DNA of 35,890 nucleotides, from contig JAUXQB010000219.1 in NCBI GenBank assembly GCA_030685215.1, forward strand, positions 1 through 35,890, given 5' to 3'. Shown here piece after piece: positions 23,887 to 31,339 of this stretch; positions within the stretch are counted from its first letter, which is position 1, and every line of letters starts with the position of its first letter. Both the position numbers and the translations under genes were made by a program. The notes below the pieces were generated by a model that was not told the origin of the DNA, did not search any database, and saw only the letters and a list, made by a program, of their open reading frames with translations. The stretch comes from Actinomycetota bacterium. GTDB lineage: Bacteria > Actinomycetota > Acidimicrobiia > Acidimicrobiales > Ilumatobacteraceae.

Positions 23887-23904
23887 CGCCGGCACATTAG
23901 CGCC
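23858..23904. repeat. 47-bp direct repeat, left copy (5' end and promoter of GNAT gene)
   Basis: All 47 bases are identical to 28022-28068, in the same orientation, 4.16 kb apart. This copy contains the GTG start, the -10-like box and the first codons of the GNAT gene, so it is attached to the intact gene. Confidence 0.95.
23894..23899 (-). promoter_or_regulatory. -10-like box for GNAT gene (inside repeat)
   Basis: TAATGT on the minus strand ends 7 nt before GTG 23886. Confidence 0.5.
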
Positions 23905-23914
23905 ACCCCATCGG

Positions 23915-24883
23915 TCAGTCCGACGGCACCGAGCCGAGCATGATGGTGGCTTCGTCGGCGACCCGGCCCGCGGTGTCGACGGCACGGATCACGAGCTGGT
24001 CGTCGAAGACGGCGACATCGGTGAAGTGGATGAACGAGTACGCGACCGCCGTGAAGTCGTCCTCACCCGTGCGCCGAGTGCCGGAACCGGCGCCCGACAC
24101 CACGTACGTGACACCGTTGATGGGCTCGCTGCGCTGGTAGTCGTGGTCGTGTCCGGAGAGCACGAGCTGCACGCCGTAGCGCTCGAAGATGGGCGAGAAC
24201 GTCCGGCGGGCGTCCTTGCTCGACCCCTGGTAGCCGGCCGAGTACGGAGGATGGTGCAACGCCACGATCTTCCAGTTCGCCTCGCTGTTCGCCAGTGTCG
24301 ACTCGAGGAAGGTGAGCTGCGCGGCGTCGTCCATCTCGGTGGAGTCCAGGCCGACGACGAGCACCTCGCCAAACGTGCGCGCCCAGTATCGACCGGGCAT
24401 TCCGAGGTCGTGCATGATCTGGTCGCCCTGATCGCTCTTCACGTCGTGGTTGCCCAGGATCGCCAACAGCTCCGCCCCCTGGTCGAGCACGCCGGCGAAC
24501 GGCTCGTCGACCAGTGACTGCAGCTTCGAGGGGTCACCCGATGGGTAGACGAGGTCGCCCAGCAGGAGCAGTGCGTCGAACGGGTACTGCTCGCCGATCC
24601 GTTCGATTGCCACGCCCGTGCTGTCCAGCCGCGAACCAGCGTCGCCCGTGTCGCCGGCGGCAGCGATGTGGAAGTTCGGCTGCTCCGGGAACGGGAGGTA
24701 CGGCTCGGTCGAGCTCGGCCCGCCCTTCCAGTGGGTCAGGTACGAGATGATCTGACGGCGGTACTCGATGAACGCGATCGCGCCTGCGGTGATCACCACC
24801 ACGGAGATCACCGAGATCACTCTTCGAATCCTCCGCCTGGGGCGGCGTGGACGTGACTCGACGATGATCGACGCATCGTCCAT
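23915..24883 (-). CDS. Membrane-anchored metallophosphatase (purple-acid-phosphatase-like)
   Basis: The 322-residue product has a very basic N-terminus (RPRRPRRRIRR), one signal-anchor helix (about residues 23-43) and an external calcineurin-type phosphatase domain. All five metal-site blocks are visible in purple-acid-phosphatase style: AAGDTGDAG, LGDLVYPSG, LGNHD, HHPPYSAG and GHDHDYQR. It should hydrolyse phosphoesters outside the membrane; the substrate is unknown. ATG 24883 gives the N-terminal basic segment directly before the helix and follows GACGAT by 6 nt. It is divergent from the phosphotransferase-like gene (85 bp apart) inside the inserted block, which suggests a linked kinase/phosphatase function. 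Confidence 0.88.
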   Translation of the reverse strand: MDDASIIVESRPRRPRRRIRRVISVISVVVITAGAIAFIEYRRQIISYLTHWKGGPSSTEPYLPFPEQPNFHIAAAGDTGDAGSRLDSTGVAIERIGEQYPFDALLLLGDLVYPSGDPSKLQSLVDEPFAGVLDQGAELLAILGNHDVKSDQGDQIMHDLGMPGRYWARTFGEVLVVGLDSTEMDDAAQLTFLESTLANSEANWKIVALHHPPYSAGYQGSSKDARRTFSPIFERYGVQLVLSGHDHDYQRSEPINGVTYVVSGAGSGTRRTGEDDFTAVAYSFIHFTDVAVFDDQLVIRAVDTAGRVADEATIMLGSVPSD

Positions 24884-24889
24884 GACTGC

Positions 24890-24895
24890 ATCGTC
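24890..24895 (-). promoter_or_regulatory. -10-like box for metallophosphatase gene
   Basis: GACGAT on the minus strand ends 6 nt before ATG 24883. It is a weak hexamer, supported mainly by spacing. Confidence 0.3.
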
Positions 24896-24955
24896 AGCCC
24901 GGAGCGATGCGCCGCACAGGGACTTACGTCCCGAGACACGGGCCTCGGATGCACG

Positions 24956-24961
24956 TACCGT
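24956..24961 (+). promoter_or_regulatory. -10-like box, leaderless start of phosphotransferase-like gene
   Basis: TACCGT ends 7 nt before GTG 24969. GAGACA at 24933-24938 is a possible -35 with a 17-nt spacer. Confidence 0.5.
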
Positions 24962-24968
24962 GCGAAGT

Positions 24969-27098
24969 GTGAGAGACCACGCGTTGGTGGTGGAGCTTTC
25001 GGACCCGGTCGCGACCACGTTGGGCCTGACCGGTGCGAAGGCCGCGAACCTCGGACGCTGCGCGGGAGCAGGCATGCCCACGTTGCCTGGATTCGTCGTC
25101 ACCACGGAAGGGGTGGCGCGAGGGTGGAGCGATCAGGAGTTGCTCGACCAGCTGCACGCGGGATGGCAGCACATCGGGGGTGCGTCGGCGGCGCTCGTCG
25201 TGCGCTCCTCGTCGACGATCGAGGATGCCGGACGGTCCTCCATGGCCGGCCGGTTCGTCTCCGTCCTCGACGTTCGTGGGTGGGACGCGTTGCTGGCCGC
25301 CGTCGTTCGTGTGGTCGCATCCGCCGACGACGTGCGCGACGCGGACGGCGTCGCGAGACCGATTGCGGTGCTCGTCCAGCCGCAGCTCGACGCGGTGATC
25401 AGTGGTGTCATGTTCGCGGTCGACCCGGTGACCGGGGCGCGTGACCGCGTCGTGGTGGAGGTCGTGGCCGGGCAGCCCGCCGCCCTCGTCGGCGGAGTCG
25501 CGACGGCGGACCACTACGTGCTGTCGGCGCGTGGACGAACCCTCGAGCACACCACTGCCGCAGGCGCAGTGCCACTCGCCGGGCGAGTGCGCCGGGATCT
25601 CGTCCGCCTCGCCGAACGGGCGAGCCGCCTCTTCGGCGTGCCACAGGACCTCGAGTGGGCGGTGGATGAGGCCGGTCGCCTGTGGTTGCTGCAGAGCCGG
25701 CCGGTCACGGCGATCGCCGAGACGGGCACCGGTCCGCAGCCGATCCTCGGCCCGGGCCCTCTCGCCGAGACGTTCCCGGAGCCGCTCAGCCGGCTGTCGG
25801 TCGATCTCTGGCTCGATCCGCTGCGTGACGGCATGGTGCGTGCGCTGTCGGCGACCAGAGCGGCCTCGCAGGAGTCCATCGCGCGGTCGCCGGTGGTGTC
25901 GGCCGTCAACGGCCGCGCTGCCGTCGACCTCGAACTGATCGGGATGACCGCGCCGCATCGATCGTGGCGTCGACGGATCTCGCCGAGCGCCACGGCTCGG
26001 CGGCTCGCGACCGCGTGGCGAGTGGGGCGGCTCCGGGTCGCCCTGCCGCGGTTGGCCGAGGCCATCCTTACCACCGTCGACGCACACCTCAGTGATCTCG
26101 GAGCGCTGACGACGCGCTCCGACGACGATCTGGTCGACCTGCTCGTCCGTTCACGCGCGGAGCTGGCCACGGTGCACTCGTACGAGATCCTGTGCGGCAT
26201 GCTCGCCCGGCCCGGCGATGTCGCACCGCCGGCGCCGCTCGTCGCGTTGGAGGCGCTCGGTCGCGGGCGGGATGCAGGACTCGACGACGCCGAGATCGTC
26301 GCCGCCGAGCCGGTGGTGCTGACGCTGTCGCCCCCGTCGTTGGTCCATTCCGTTGTGCTCCCCGTCGTTGCTCCGCGCCCGTCGACCGGTGAACGGTCGG
26401 TCGACGAGCTGTCCGATCGGGACGGCCTGCGTGTGCGCATTCGCTGGTTGCACGAGCTGCAGACCCGGATCGTGCTCTTGCTCGATCGCCGGTGGAGTCA
26501 CCACACCCGGCTCGGCGCTGCCGGGCTGGTGGCGCATCTCTCGCTGGCCGAACTGCAACGCGTCGCTGCCGGTGGTTCGCCACCGCCCGACCTGCTCTCG
26601 CGGCTCGACGAACCGACGTCGGCGCCGTTGCCGCCGGCCTTCCGGTTGAGCTCCTCCGGCGCGATTCGCGCGGTGCACCATCGTCATCGCGGACGGGACG
26701 GCGATGGCCTGGCTGCCGGTGGAGGGCGCGGGATGGGTGTCGTGACGTCGCGACCCCTCATCGGGGTGTCGATGCGCGCGGGCGAGCCGAGCGCGGGATC
26801 GGTCCTCGTGATCGAGCACCTGGAGCCGCAACTGGCGGGCGTGCTGCCGCACCTGGCGGGTCTGGTCGGTGAGACGGGAAGCGCGCTCTCCCATCTCGCG
26901 ATCCTCGCCCGCGAGATGGGAGTGCCGACGGTGGTCGGTGTCACCGACGCACGTCGCCGATTCCCACCGGGTACGAGCGTGGTCGTCGACGGCGATGCCG
27001 GCACGGTCGACATCGTCGATCCCGTCGGCCCGATGCCGAGTCATCCGCAGGTACCCGAGAGCGATGCCGTCGTCGCCCGGGCGGGGCGGCCGTCGTGA
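24969..27098 (+). CDS. PEP-synthase-like dikinase phosphotransferase without PEP barrel (rifampin-phosphotransferase-like layout)
   Basis: The 709-residue protein starts with a PPDK_N ATP-grasp region: LTGAKAANLGRCAGAGMP with Lys24, VRSSSTIEDA with Arg79, DLEWAVDE and LWLLQSRPV with Gln242 and Arg244. A helical middle part of about 370 residues follows that I do not recognise. The C-terminus is a swivelling phosphohistidine domain (TGSALSHLAILARE, His642; VPTVVGV). The PEP/pyruvate TIM barrel is missing, so it cannot be a normal PEP synthase. ATP-grasp, substrate domain and His domain is the layout of rifampin phosphotransferase, so phosphorylation of a small molecule is a reasonable guess. 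GTG 24969 is chosen by TACCGT plus 7 nt; longer starts would run into the divergent gene. Confidence 0.82.
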   Translation: MRDHALVVELSDPVATTLGLTGAKAANLGRCAGAGMPTLPGFVVTTEGVARGWSDQELLDQLHAGWQHIGGASAALVVRSSSTIEDAGRSSMAGRFVSVLDVRGWDALLAAVVRVVASADDVRDADGVARPIAVLVQPQLDAVISGVMFAVDPVTGARDRVVVEVVAGQPAALVGGVATADHYVLSARGRTLEHTTAAGAVPLAGRVRRDLVRLAERASRLFGVPQDLEWAVDEAGRLWLLQSRPVTAIAETGTGPQPILGPGPLAETFPEPLSRLSVDLWLDPLRDGMVRALSATRAASQESIARSPVVSAVNGRAAVDLELIGMTAPHRSWRRRISPSATARRLATAWRVGRLRVALPRLAEAILTTVDAHLSDLGALTTRSDDDLVDLLVRSRAELATVHSYEILCGMLARPGDVAPPAPLVALEALGRGRDAGLDDAEIVAAEPVVLTLSPPSLVHSVVLPVVAPRPSTGERSVDELSDRDGLRVRIRWLHELQTRIVLLLDRRWSHHTRLGAAGLVAHLSLAELQRVAAGGSPPPDLLSRLDEPTSAPLPPAFRLSSSGAIRAVHHRHRGRDGDGLAAGGGRGMGVVTSRPLIGVSMRAGEPSAGSVLVIEHLEPQLAGVLPHLAGLVGETGSALSHLAILAREMGVPTVVGVTDARRRFPPGTSVVVDGDAGTVDIVDPVGPMPSHPQVPESDAVVARAGRPS

Positions 27099-28024
27099 AC
27101 CGGCGCCTGGCCCGCGGGTTGGCACTCGCGGTCGCGGCGTTCGTGCTCGCCTTCTCCGGCCTGTACGTCCTCATCTACCTGGCTCGCTGGGAGTGGAACC
27201 GAGCGATCATGTCGGGGTTCATCTTCCTCGCGATGCTCACCGTCGTGTCGACGGTGACGATCCTGCGTCGCCTGCGAGAGCTGTCCGAGCTGTGGTCGTC
27301 ACAGCACGCCGAGCCGGACGAGACCGTGCACGCAGCGCTGGGTTCGGCGGGGCGCGATGTGGCCTCGCGCCGATTCGAGTGGCTCCGTCCCGATCGGCCA
27401 TCGGTGTTCGTCCCCATCCTGCTCGGCACCGGCATCGTCCTGTCGGCGTTGGCGTATCTCATCGAACGCATCGCCGGCCTCGTGGCCAGTGCGACGACCG
27501 ATCGGCGAACGGCGGCCCTCCTGCCGCTGCACCTTCCCCTCGCGACGCCGACCGCGCCGGCACGCCTGCCCGATCCATCGGTTGGACTGCGTGCCCCCGG
27601 TTCGACGGTACTTGGGCGGTCGGACTCGGCCGAGCGCCGGCGGGCTCGGCGTCGGAGCCTCGCGTTGCTGGTGGTCATCGTGCTCGCGGTGGGGGCTGGC
27701 ACCGAAACCATCCGCCGGCTCACCCAGTCCGGCACCGGCGACATCGTCAGCCCCGGTGCGACCACCATGACGATCGAGATCCGCACGACCGGTGAGCGGA
27801 CACCGGAGACGCTGATGTCGGCGCTGTGGACGGTCTGTGCCGGCCGGCTGTCGAGCGAGGTGCGGATCACGTCGATGCGATCGGACGGCCCGACCGTGAC
27901 GATCACCATCGATCACGCGCTGGGCGAGACCGGTCGTCGTCGCCTGGTCGGTTGCCTGGAGGACCTCACCATCGAGCGCGTCCTGGCCGAGGTGACGCAC
28001 GTCCACTCGGAGACGACGAACTGA
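27095..28024 (+). CDS. Four-helix membrane protein of unknown function
   Basis: The 309-residue protein has predicted helices at about 8-31, 37-57, 104-130 and 188-206. A soluble loop of about 45 residues lies between helices 2 and 3, a Pro/Arg-rich loop between 3 and 4, and a C-terminal soluble region of about 100 residues contains two Cys. I do not recognise a family. It starts by GTGA overlap with the phosphotransferase-like gene, so the two are surely co-translated and perhaps physically linked. Its stop codon is the first three bases of the right repeat copy, so the natural C-terminus may have been set by the insertion junction. Confidence 0.75.
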   Translation: MNRRLARGLALAVAAFVLAFSGLYVLIYLARWEWNRAIMSGFIFLAMLTVVSTVTILRRLRELSELWSSQHAEPDETVHAALGSAGRDVASRRFEWLRPDRPSVFVPILLGTGIVLSALAYLIERIAGLVASATTDRRTAALLPLHLPLATPTAPARLPDPSVGLRAPGSTVLGRSDSAERRRARRRSLALLVVIVLAVGAGTETIRRLTQSGTGDIVSPGATTMTIEIRTTGERTPETLMSALWTVCAGRLSSEVRITSMRSDGPTVTITIDHALGETGRRRLVGCLEDLTIERVLAEVTHVHSETTN

Positions 28025-28068
28025 TCCGCGGCCAGCGGCTCGATCCTCACCGCCGGCACATTAGCGCC
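28022..28068. repeat. 47-bp direct repeat, right copy (orphan GNAT 5' fragment)
   Basis: This is an exact copy of 23858-23904. On the minus strand it carries TAATGT (28058-28063), GTG at 28050-28048 and about nine GNAT codons, then runs into the 3' end of the membrane-protein gene in antisense. It therefore holds a promoter and start with no gene behind them. Confidence 0.95.
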
Positions 28069-28095
28069 GGCATCCGCAGGGCTCCGACGACCTGG

Positions 28096-28101
28096 CAGGA
28101 T
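28096..28101 (+). promoter_or_regulatory. -10-like box for second GNAT gene
   Basis: CAGGAT ends 7 nt before ATG 28109. It is a weak hexamer with good spacing. Confidence 0.35.
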
Positions 28102-28108
28102 CGAGTGG

Positions 28109-28534
28109 ATGACACCCGGCTATCGACTCGAGATGACCACACCACCGGTGGAGGCATACCTCCGGCTGCGCAAGGAGTCGGGACTCACACCGAAGACGGA
28201 GGCGCAGGCGGTGGCCGGGCTGCCGGGCAGCTGGGCGGCGTGCCACGTGGTGCACGAGGCCACCGGTGAGGTGGTGGGCATGGGTCGCGTGCTCGGCGAC
28301 GGCGGCTGGTACTTCCACGTCGTCGACATGGCCGTGCTGCCCGAGCACCAGCGCCGCGGCCTCGGCGACGCGATCCTGCAGGCGTTGCTCGACCGCATCC
28401 GCGAGGTGGCGCCACCCGGCGCGTGGGTGAACTTGCTCGCCGACCCGCCCGGCCGAGCGCTCTACGCACGGCACGGCTTCACCGACACCGCGCCGCGGTC
28501 GGTCGGCATGGCGCGCTTCATCGACGCTCCGTAG
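28109..28534 (+). CDS. GNAT-family N-acetyltransferase (small)
   Basis: The 141-residue single-domain GNAT has VVGMGRVLGDGGWYFHVVDM, motif A AVLPEHQRRGLGDAILQALL with the acetyl-CoA loop QRRGLGD, and a C-terminal GRALYARHGF. The substrate is unknown. It lies just outside the inserted block. Before the insertion it would have been the divergent neighbour of the GNAT gene at 23395-23886. It ends 3 bp before the convergent DUF305 gene. Confidence 0.92.
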   Translation: MTPGYRLEMTTPPVEAYLRLRKESGLTPKTEAQAVAGLPGSWAACHVVHEATGEVVGMGRVLGDGGWYFHVVDMAVLPEHQRRGLGDAILQALLDRIREVAPPGAWVNLLADPPGRALYARHGFTDTAPRSVGMARFIDAP

Positions 28535-28537
28535 CGA

Positions 28538-29143
28538 TCAGGCGTCGAGCAGCGCCGTCATCTCGTCGATCTCCGCCTGCTGACCGGCGATGATGGCGTC
28601 GGCCAACGCGATGACCTCGGCGTTGCTGCTGTCGGCCTTCACGTCGTCGGCCATCGCGATGGCGCCTTCGTGGTGCTGCACCATCATCTCCAGCCACAGC
28701 CGGTCGAACTCGGCGCCGGTGCTGGCGGCGAGCGCCTCCATCTCCTCGGCGCTCATCATCCCGTCCATCGACGACATGTCGTGGCCATCGCTCGTGTCCA
28801 TCTGCAACGGCATGCCCCACGCGGTGAGCCAGCCGGTCATCAACTCGATCTCCGGATCCTGCGCGCCCTTGATGCGGCCCGCCAGATCGAGCACTTCGGC
28901 ACCTGCGCCGACGGTGGGGTCGAGTGCCATGTCGGCCATCTCGATGGCCTGCTCGTGGTGCGGGATCATGCTCTGCGCGAAGAGCACGTCGGCATCACCG
29001 AAGTCGGCGCCGGCCGGCGCACCGGCGGTGGTGCCTGCCGGGTTGCGGGTGTCGTCGGACGAGTCGTCGCCGCATGCGGCGAGGCCCGCCGTGAGCGCGA
29101 GCGCAGCGAGTGCGGAGACGAGGGTGAGCGAGCGACGGGACAT
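28538..29143 (-). CDS. DUF305 lipoprotein, His/Met-rich, probable copper-handling protein
   Basis: The 201-residue protein has a lipoprotein signal (LALTAGLAAC, Cys24) and two DUF305 half-repeats, each with a His-His-Glu unit (MIPHHEQAIEMADMAL and MMVQHHEGAIAMADDV). A Met/His-rich loop lies between them (DGHDMSSMDGMMSAEEM). Such residues fit copper binding outside the membrane; DUF305 genes commonly sit with copper genes. ATG 29143 follows GAAAGG. A CTACAC-A-GTGTAG operator lies at 29185-29197, matching the one at the copCD/repressor promoter, so both are probably controlled by the BlaI/CopY-type protein. Confidence 0.9.
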   Translation of the reverse strand: MSRRSLTLVSALAALALTAGLAACGDDSSDDTRNPAGTTAGAPAGADFGDADVLFAQSMIPHHEQAIEMADMALDPTVGAGAEVLDLAGRIKGAQDPEIELMTGWLTAWGMPLQMDTSDGHDMSSMDGMMSAEEMEALAASTGAEFDRLWLEMMVQHHEGAIAMADDVKADSSNAEVIALADAIIAGQQAEIDEMTALLDA

Positions 29144-29184
29144 GGGGGCCTTTCGGGAACACGAGACCAACGAACGAGTAGCTA

Positions 29185-29197
29185 CTACACAGTGTAG
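29185..29197. promoter_or_regulatory. BlaI/CopY-type operator upstream of DUF305 gene
   Basis: CTACAC-A-GTGTAG is a perfect 6+1+6 dyad 41 bp upstream of the DUF305 ATG. It differs only in the centre base from the site at 30921-30933. BlaI/CopY repressors bind TACA/TGTA dyads. Confidence 0.7.
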
Positions 29198-29220
29198 AGA
29201 CGGGCGGTCCGGATGTCAGT

Positions 29221-30891
29221 TCAGGGCGGCCAGATTCCGAGCGCGGTGGCGGTGACGCGGCCGACGATGCCGTCGACCAGCAGCCCCTGCTGCTCCTGGA
29301 ACGTGCGCACGGCGGCATCGGTGGCCTCGTCGAAGATGCCCGGCGTGGCTGCTCCGTACTGCAGCACACCGACGCGGCGCAGCGCCTGCTGCAGGCACTC
29401 GACGTCGTAGCCGACGTCGTCGAACTGGACGCTGGCCGCTTCGATGGTGCAGTCCAGTGGCACGGACGGCAGCGTGCCGACGGTCGGCGCGACGGTTGCG
29501 GTGGGCACGGTCGTCACCGTGGTGCTCGGCGCGGCGCTCGATCCGCTCGCCGACTCGGCGCTGGCAGGCGTCGACGCGACCAGACCGGCGGTGACGCCGA
29601 TGATGACCACGCCGATCGCGAGCTCGGTGATCATCGCCCTGCGCAGGTTCGCGAGCACTCGCGGCTGCACCTGGTCGCGCTCGGTGATGCGGGCCGCGAC
29701 CCGTCGCCGGTTCACGTCGGCCGCCAGCAGCATCGCCGCCAGCAGCACCACCTTCAGGAGCACGAGCCGGCCGTGGCCGGTGGTGAACAGCGCACCGGGG
29801 CCACCGTCGAGGCGCAGGCTCTGCAACGCGCCCGTCACCACCAGCGTGATGACCGCCGCACGCGCCACGGTGCCGAAGCGACCGACCGCCTGGGCGACCT
29901 CACGCTCGTCGGCAACCCGCGTGGCCCACACGCCGACGACGGCCAGCCCGCCCAACCAAGCGGCGGCCGCGAGGTGGTGTGCGACGTCGAGCGGCACGCC
30001 GAGCCACGGCCACCGCAACGACTTCGCGTGGCCGGCCCATGCCCAGGTGGCGAGTGCGCACACCACGAGTGCGGCGATCGCCCGCCACCTCAGCTGGTCG
30101 TTGCGCGCCGGGCCTGCCAGCAGTGCGGCGATCGCAGTGACGATGACGAGACGGGCGAGCATCGCCACTCCGACGTCGGTGTCCAGCGCCGTGGAGAGAG
30201 AACCCCATGCGCTCCACGGCGCGGACGCGGCGAGGTCGCCGGCGACCACGAGCCACTGCGCGAGCGCGGTGGCCGCACTCACCGCGAGGCCCCACCACAT
30301 CAGTCGACGCATGGTGCCGTCGGTCGCCGCGGCCGGCCAGACGAACACCGCCGCCAGCACGACTCCCGCCACCATCAGCACTGCGAGGTAGGCGGCGACG
30401 CGCAGCAACCAACGAATCGCACTCGGAGTGCTCCACGGCTCGGAGAAGGCGGCGGGCGCGGGAGCGTCGGCGGCGACCGTGGTGGGAGTCGCGCCCGCGC
30501 CGATGGTCGTCGGCACCTCCGAGGCCGCGATGGTGAACTCGACGCGTCCGCTGATGACGTGCCCGTCCGGGCCGACCAGGCGCCACCGGAGCGTCACCGG
30601 ACCAGGGGCCAGCGCCGGCAGTGCGGCCACCACTTCCGTATCGCCACTGGGGCCGTGCGCGAAGCCGGTGAGTTCGTTGCGCACGGCGCTGGAGTCGATG
30701 ACTTCCACCGACACCGACTCGAGCGGCACGGCACCGGTGTACACCAGCGAGACCTCGGTGGGTGCCGTCGCCAGCGTTGCGCCGTCGGCAGGAGTGCTCG
30801 AGCTGAGCGTGTTGTGCGCGTTCGCCTGGCCGCTCGGAACGAGCGCGGCCACGACGAGCACGGGGAGGAGCAGCAGGAAACGTCGGATCAT
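29221..30891 (-). CDS. CopC-CopD copper resistance protein fused to a peptidoglycan-binding domain
   Basis: The 556-residue protein has a signal peptide (1-25, ending QANA) and a mature N-terminus beginning HNTLSSSTPADGA, the CopC start whose His1 binds copper. The second CopC site is PDGHVISG (Asp109, His111). A CopD/YcnJ membrane domain of about eight helices follows (about 155-440), including HAKSLRWPWLGVPLDVAHHLAAAAWLGG. A Ser/Thr/Pro-rich linker leads to a PG_binding_1 domain (about 485-556: DVECLQQALRRVG, TPGIFDEATDAAVRTFQEQQG). CopC-CopD fusions are common; the cell-wall-binding tail is unusual. It should bind and import or sequester copper. The operator 29 bp before the ATG suggests repression by the divergent regulator. 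Confidence 0.92.
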   Translation of the reverse strand: MIRRFLLLLPVLVVAALVPSGQANAHNTLSSSTPADGATLATAPTEVSLVYTGAVPLESVSVEVIDSSAVRNELTGFAHGPSGDTEVVAALPALAPGPVTLRWRLVGPDGHVISGRVEFTIAASEVPTTIGAGATPTTVAADAPAPAAFSEPWSTPSAIRWLLRVAAYLAVLMVAGVVLAAVFVWPAAATDGTMRRLMWWGLAVSAATALAQWLVVAGDLAASAPWSAWGSLSTALDTDVGVAMLARLVIVTAIAALLAGPARNDQLRWRAIAALVVCALATWAWAGHAKSLRWPWLGVPLDVAHHLAAAAWLGGLAVVGVWATRVADEREVAQAVGRFGTVARAAVITLVVTGALQSLRLDGGPGALFTTGHGRLVLLKVVLLAAMLLAADVNRRRVAARITERDQVQPRVLANLRRAMITELAIGVVIIGVTAGLVASTPASAESASGSSAAPSTTVTTVPTATVAPTVGTLPSVPLDCTIEAASVQFDDVGYDVECLQQALRRVGVLQYGAATPGIFDEATDAAVRTFQEQQGLLVDGIVGRVTATALGIWPP

Positions 30892-30920
30892 GGCGGAACG
30901 TGCGTGCTGCCCGATGACAA

Positions 30921-30933
30921 CTACACCGTGTAG
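30921..30933. promoter_or_regulatory. BlaI/CopY-type operator between copCD and its regulator
   Basis: CTACAC-C-GTGTAG is a dyad in the 91-bp divergent gap, placed to block both promoters. An extra TGTAG half-site lies at 30937-30941. Confidence 0.7.
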
Positions 30934-30956
30934 GAATGTAGTGCAGTGGTCGTTGT

Positions 30957-30962
30957 TAGTCT
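30957..30962 (+). promoter_or_regulatory. -10-like box for BlaI-type regulator
   Basis: TAGTCT precedes GGAGG and the GTG at 30983. The operator sits just upstream of the expected -35 position. Confidence 0.4.
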
Positions 30963-30982
30963 GTGCGCCCGGAGGTGGAGGC

Positions 30983-31339
30983 GTGGGAAAACGTGCTGAC
31001 GGTGCACTCGAGCTCGACGTGATGCGGGTGTTGTGGGCGGCCACGGCGCCGCTCACGCCCGGCGACGTGCGCGAGCAGTTGCCCCACCCACTCGCGTACA
31101 CGAGCGTTGCCACCGTGCTCGGACGGCTGCAGTCGAAGGGGCTCGCGCGCAGGATGGACGCGGGCAGAGCGTTCGGCTACGAGGCGGCCATCGACGAAGC
31201 ACAGTGGGCGGTGCAACGGATGACCGAGGTGCTGTCGTCCACCAACGATCGTGCCGGGGTGCTGGCCGGCTTCGTCGGCTCGCTCTCGGCGAAGGAAGCG
31301 ACGGCATTGCGCGCGCTGCTCGGCGAGTCGTCGCGATGA
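30983..31339 (+). CDS. BlaI/MecI/CopY-family transcriptional repressor
   Basis: The 118-residue protein has the family's winged helix: ALELDVMRVLWAATAPLTPGDVREQL, YTSVATVLGRLQSKGLARRM, then AFGYEAAIDEAQ. The C-terminal dimerisation helices end SLSAKEATALRALL. GTG 30983 has GGAGGTGGAG upstream. Such repressors bind TACA/TGTA dyads and are removed by proteolysis by an M56 partner (BlaR type) or by copper binding (CopY type). No CopY-type Cys pairs are present, and an M56 gene overlaps downstream (ATGA), so proteolytic control is more likely. The targets are predicted to be copCD, DUF305 and itself. Confidence 0.92.
   Translation: MGKRADGALELDVMRVLWAATAPLTPGDVREQLPHPLAYTSVATVLGRLQSKGLARRMDAGRAFGYEAAIDEAQWAVQRMTEVLSSTNDRAGVLAGFVGSLSAKEATALRALLGESSR

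Larger units (their letters stand above)
23905..28021. mobile_element. Putative inserted three-gene block between 47-bp direct repeats
   Basis: The block of 4117 bp lies exactly between the two 47-bp repeat copies. It holds a divergent set: metallophosphatase to the left, phosphotransferase-like and membrane protein to the right. The outer genes end at the borders: one stop is 10 bp from the left copy, and the other stop TGA is the first three bases of the right copy. No integrase, transposase or terminal inverted repeats were seen, so the mechanism is open. Removing the block and one repeat copy would leave two divergent GNAT genes with a short shared promoter region. Confidence 0.55.

Noticed and set aside
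23905-28021. Classical transposon or prophage
   Set aside because: No transposase, integrase or terminal inverted repeats, and a 47-bp duplication is too long for usual transposition.
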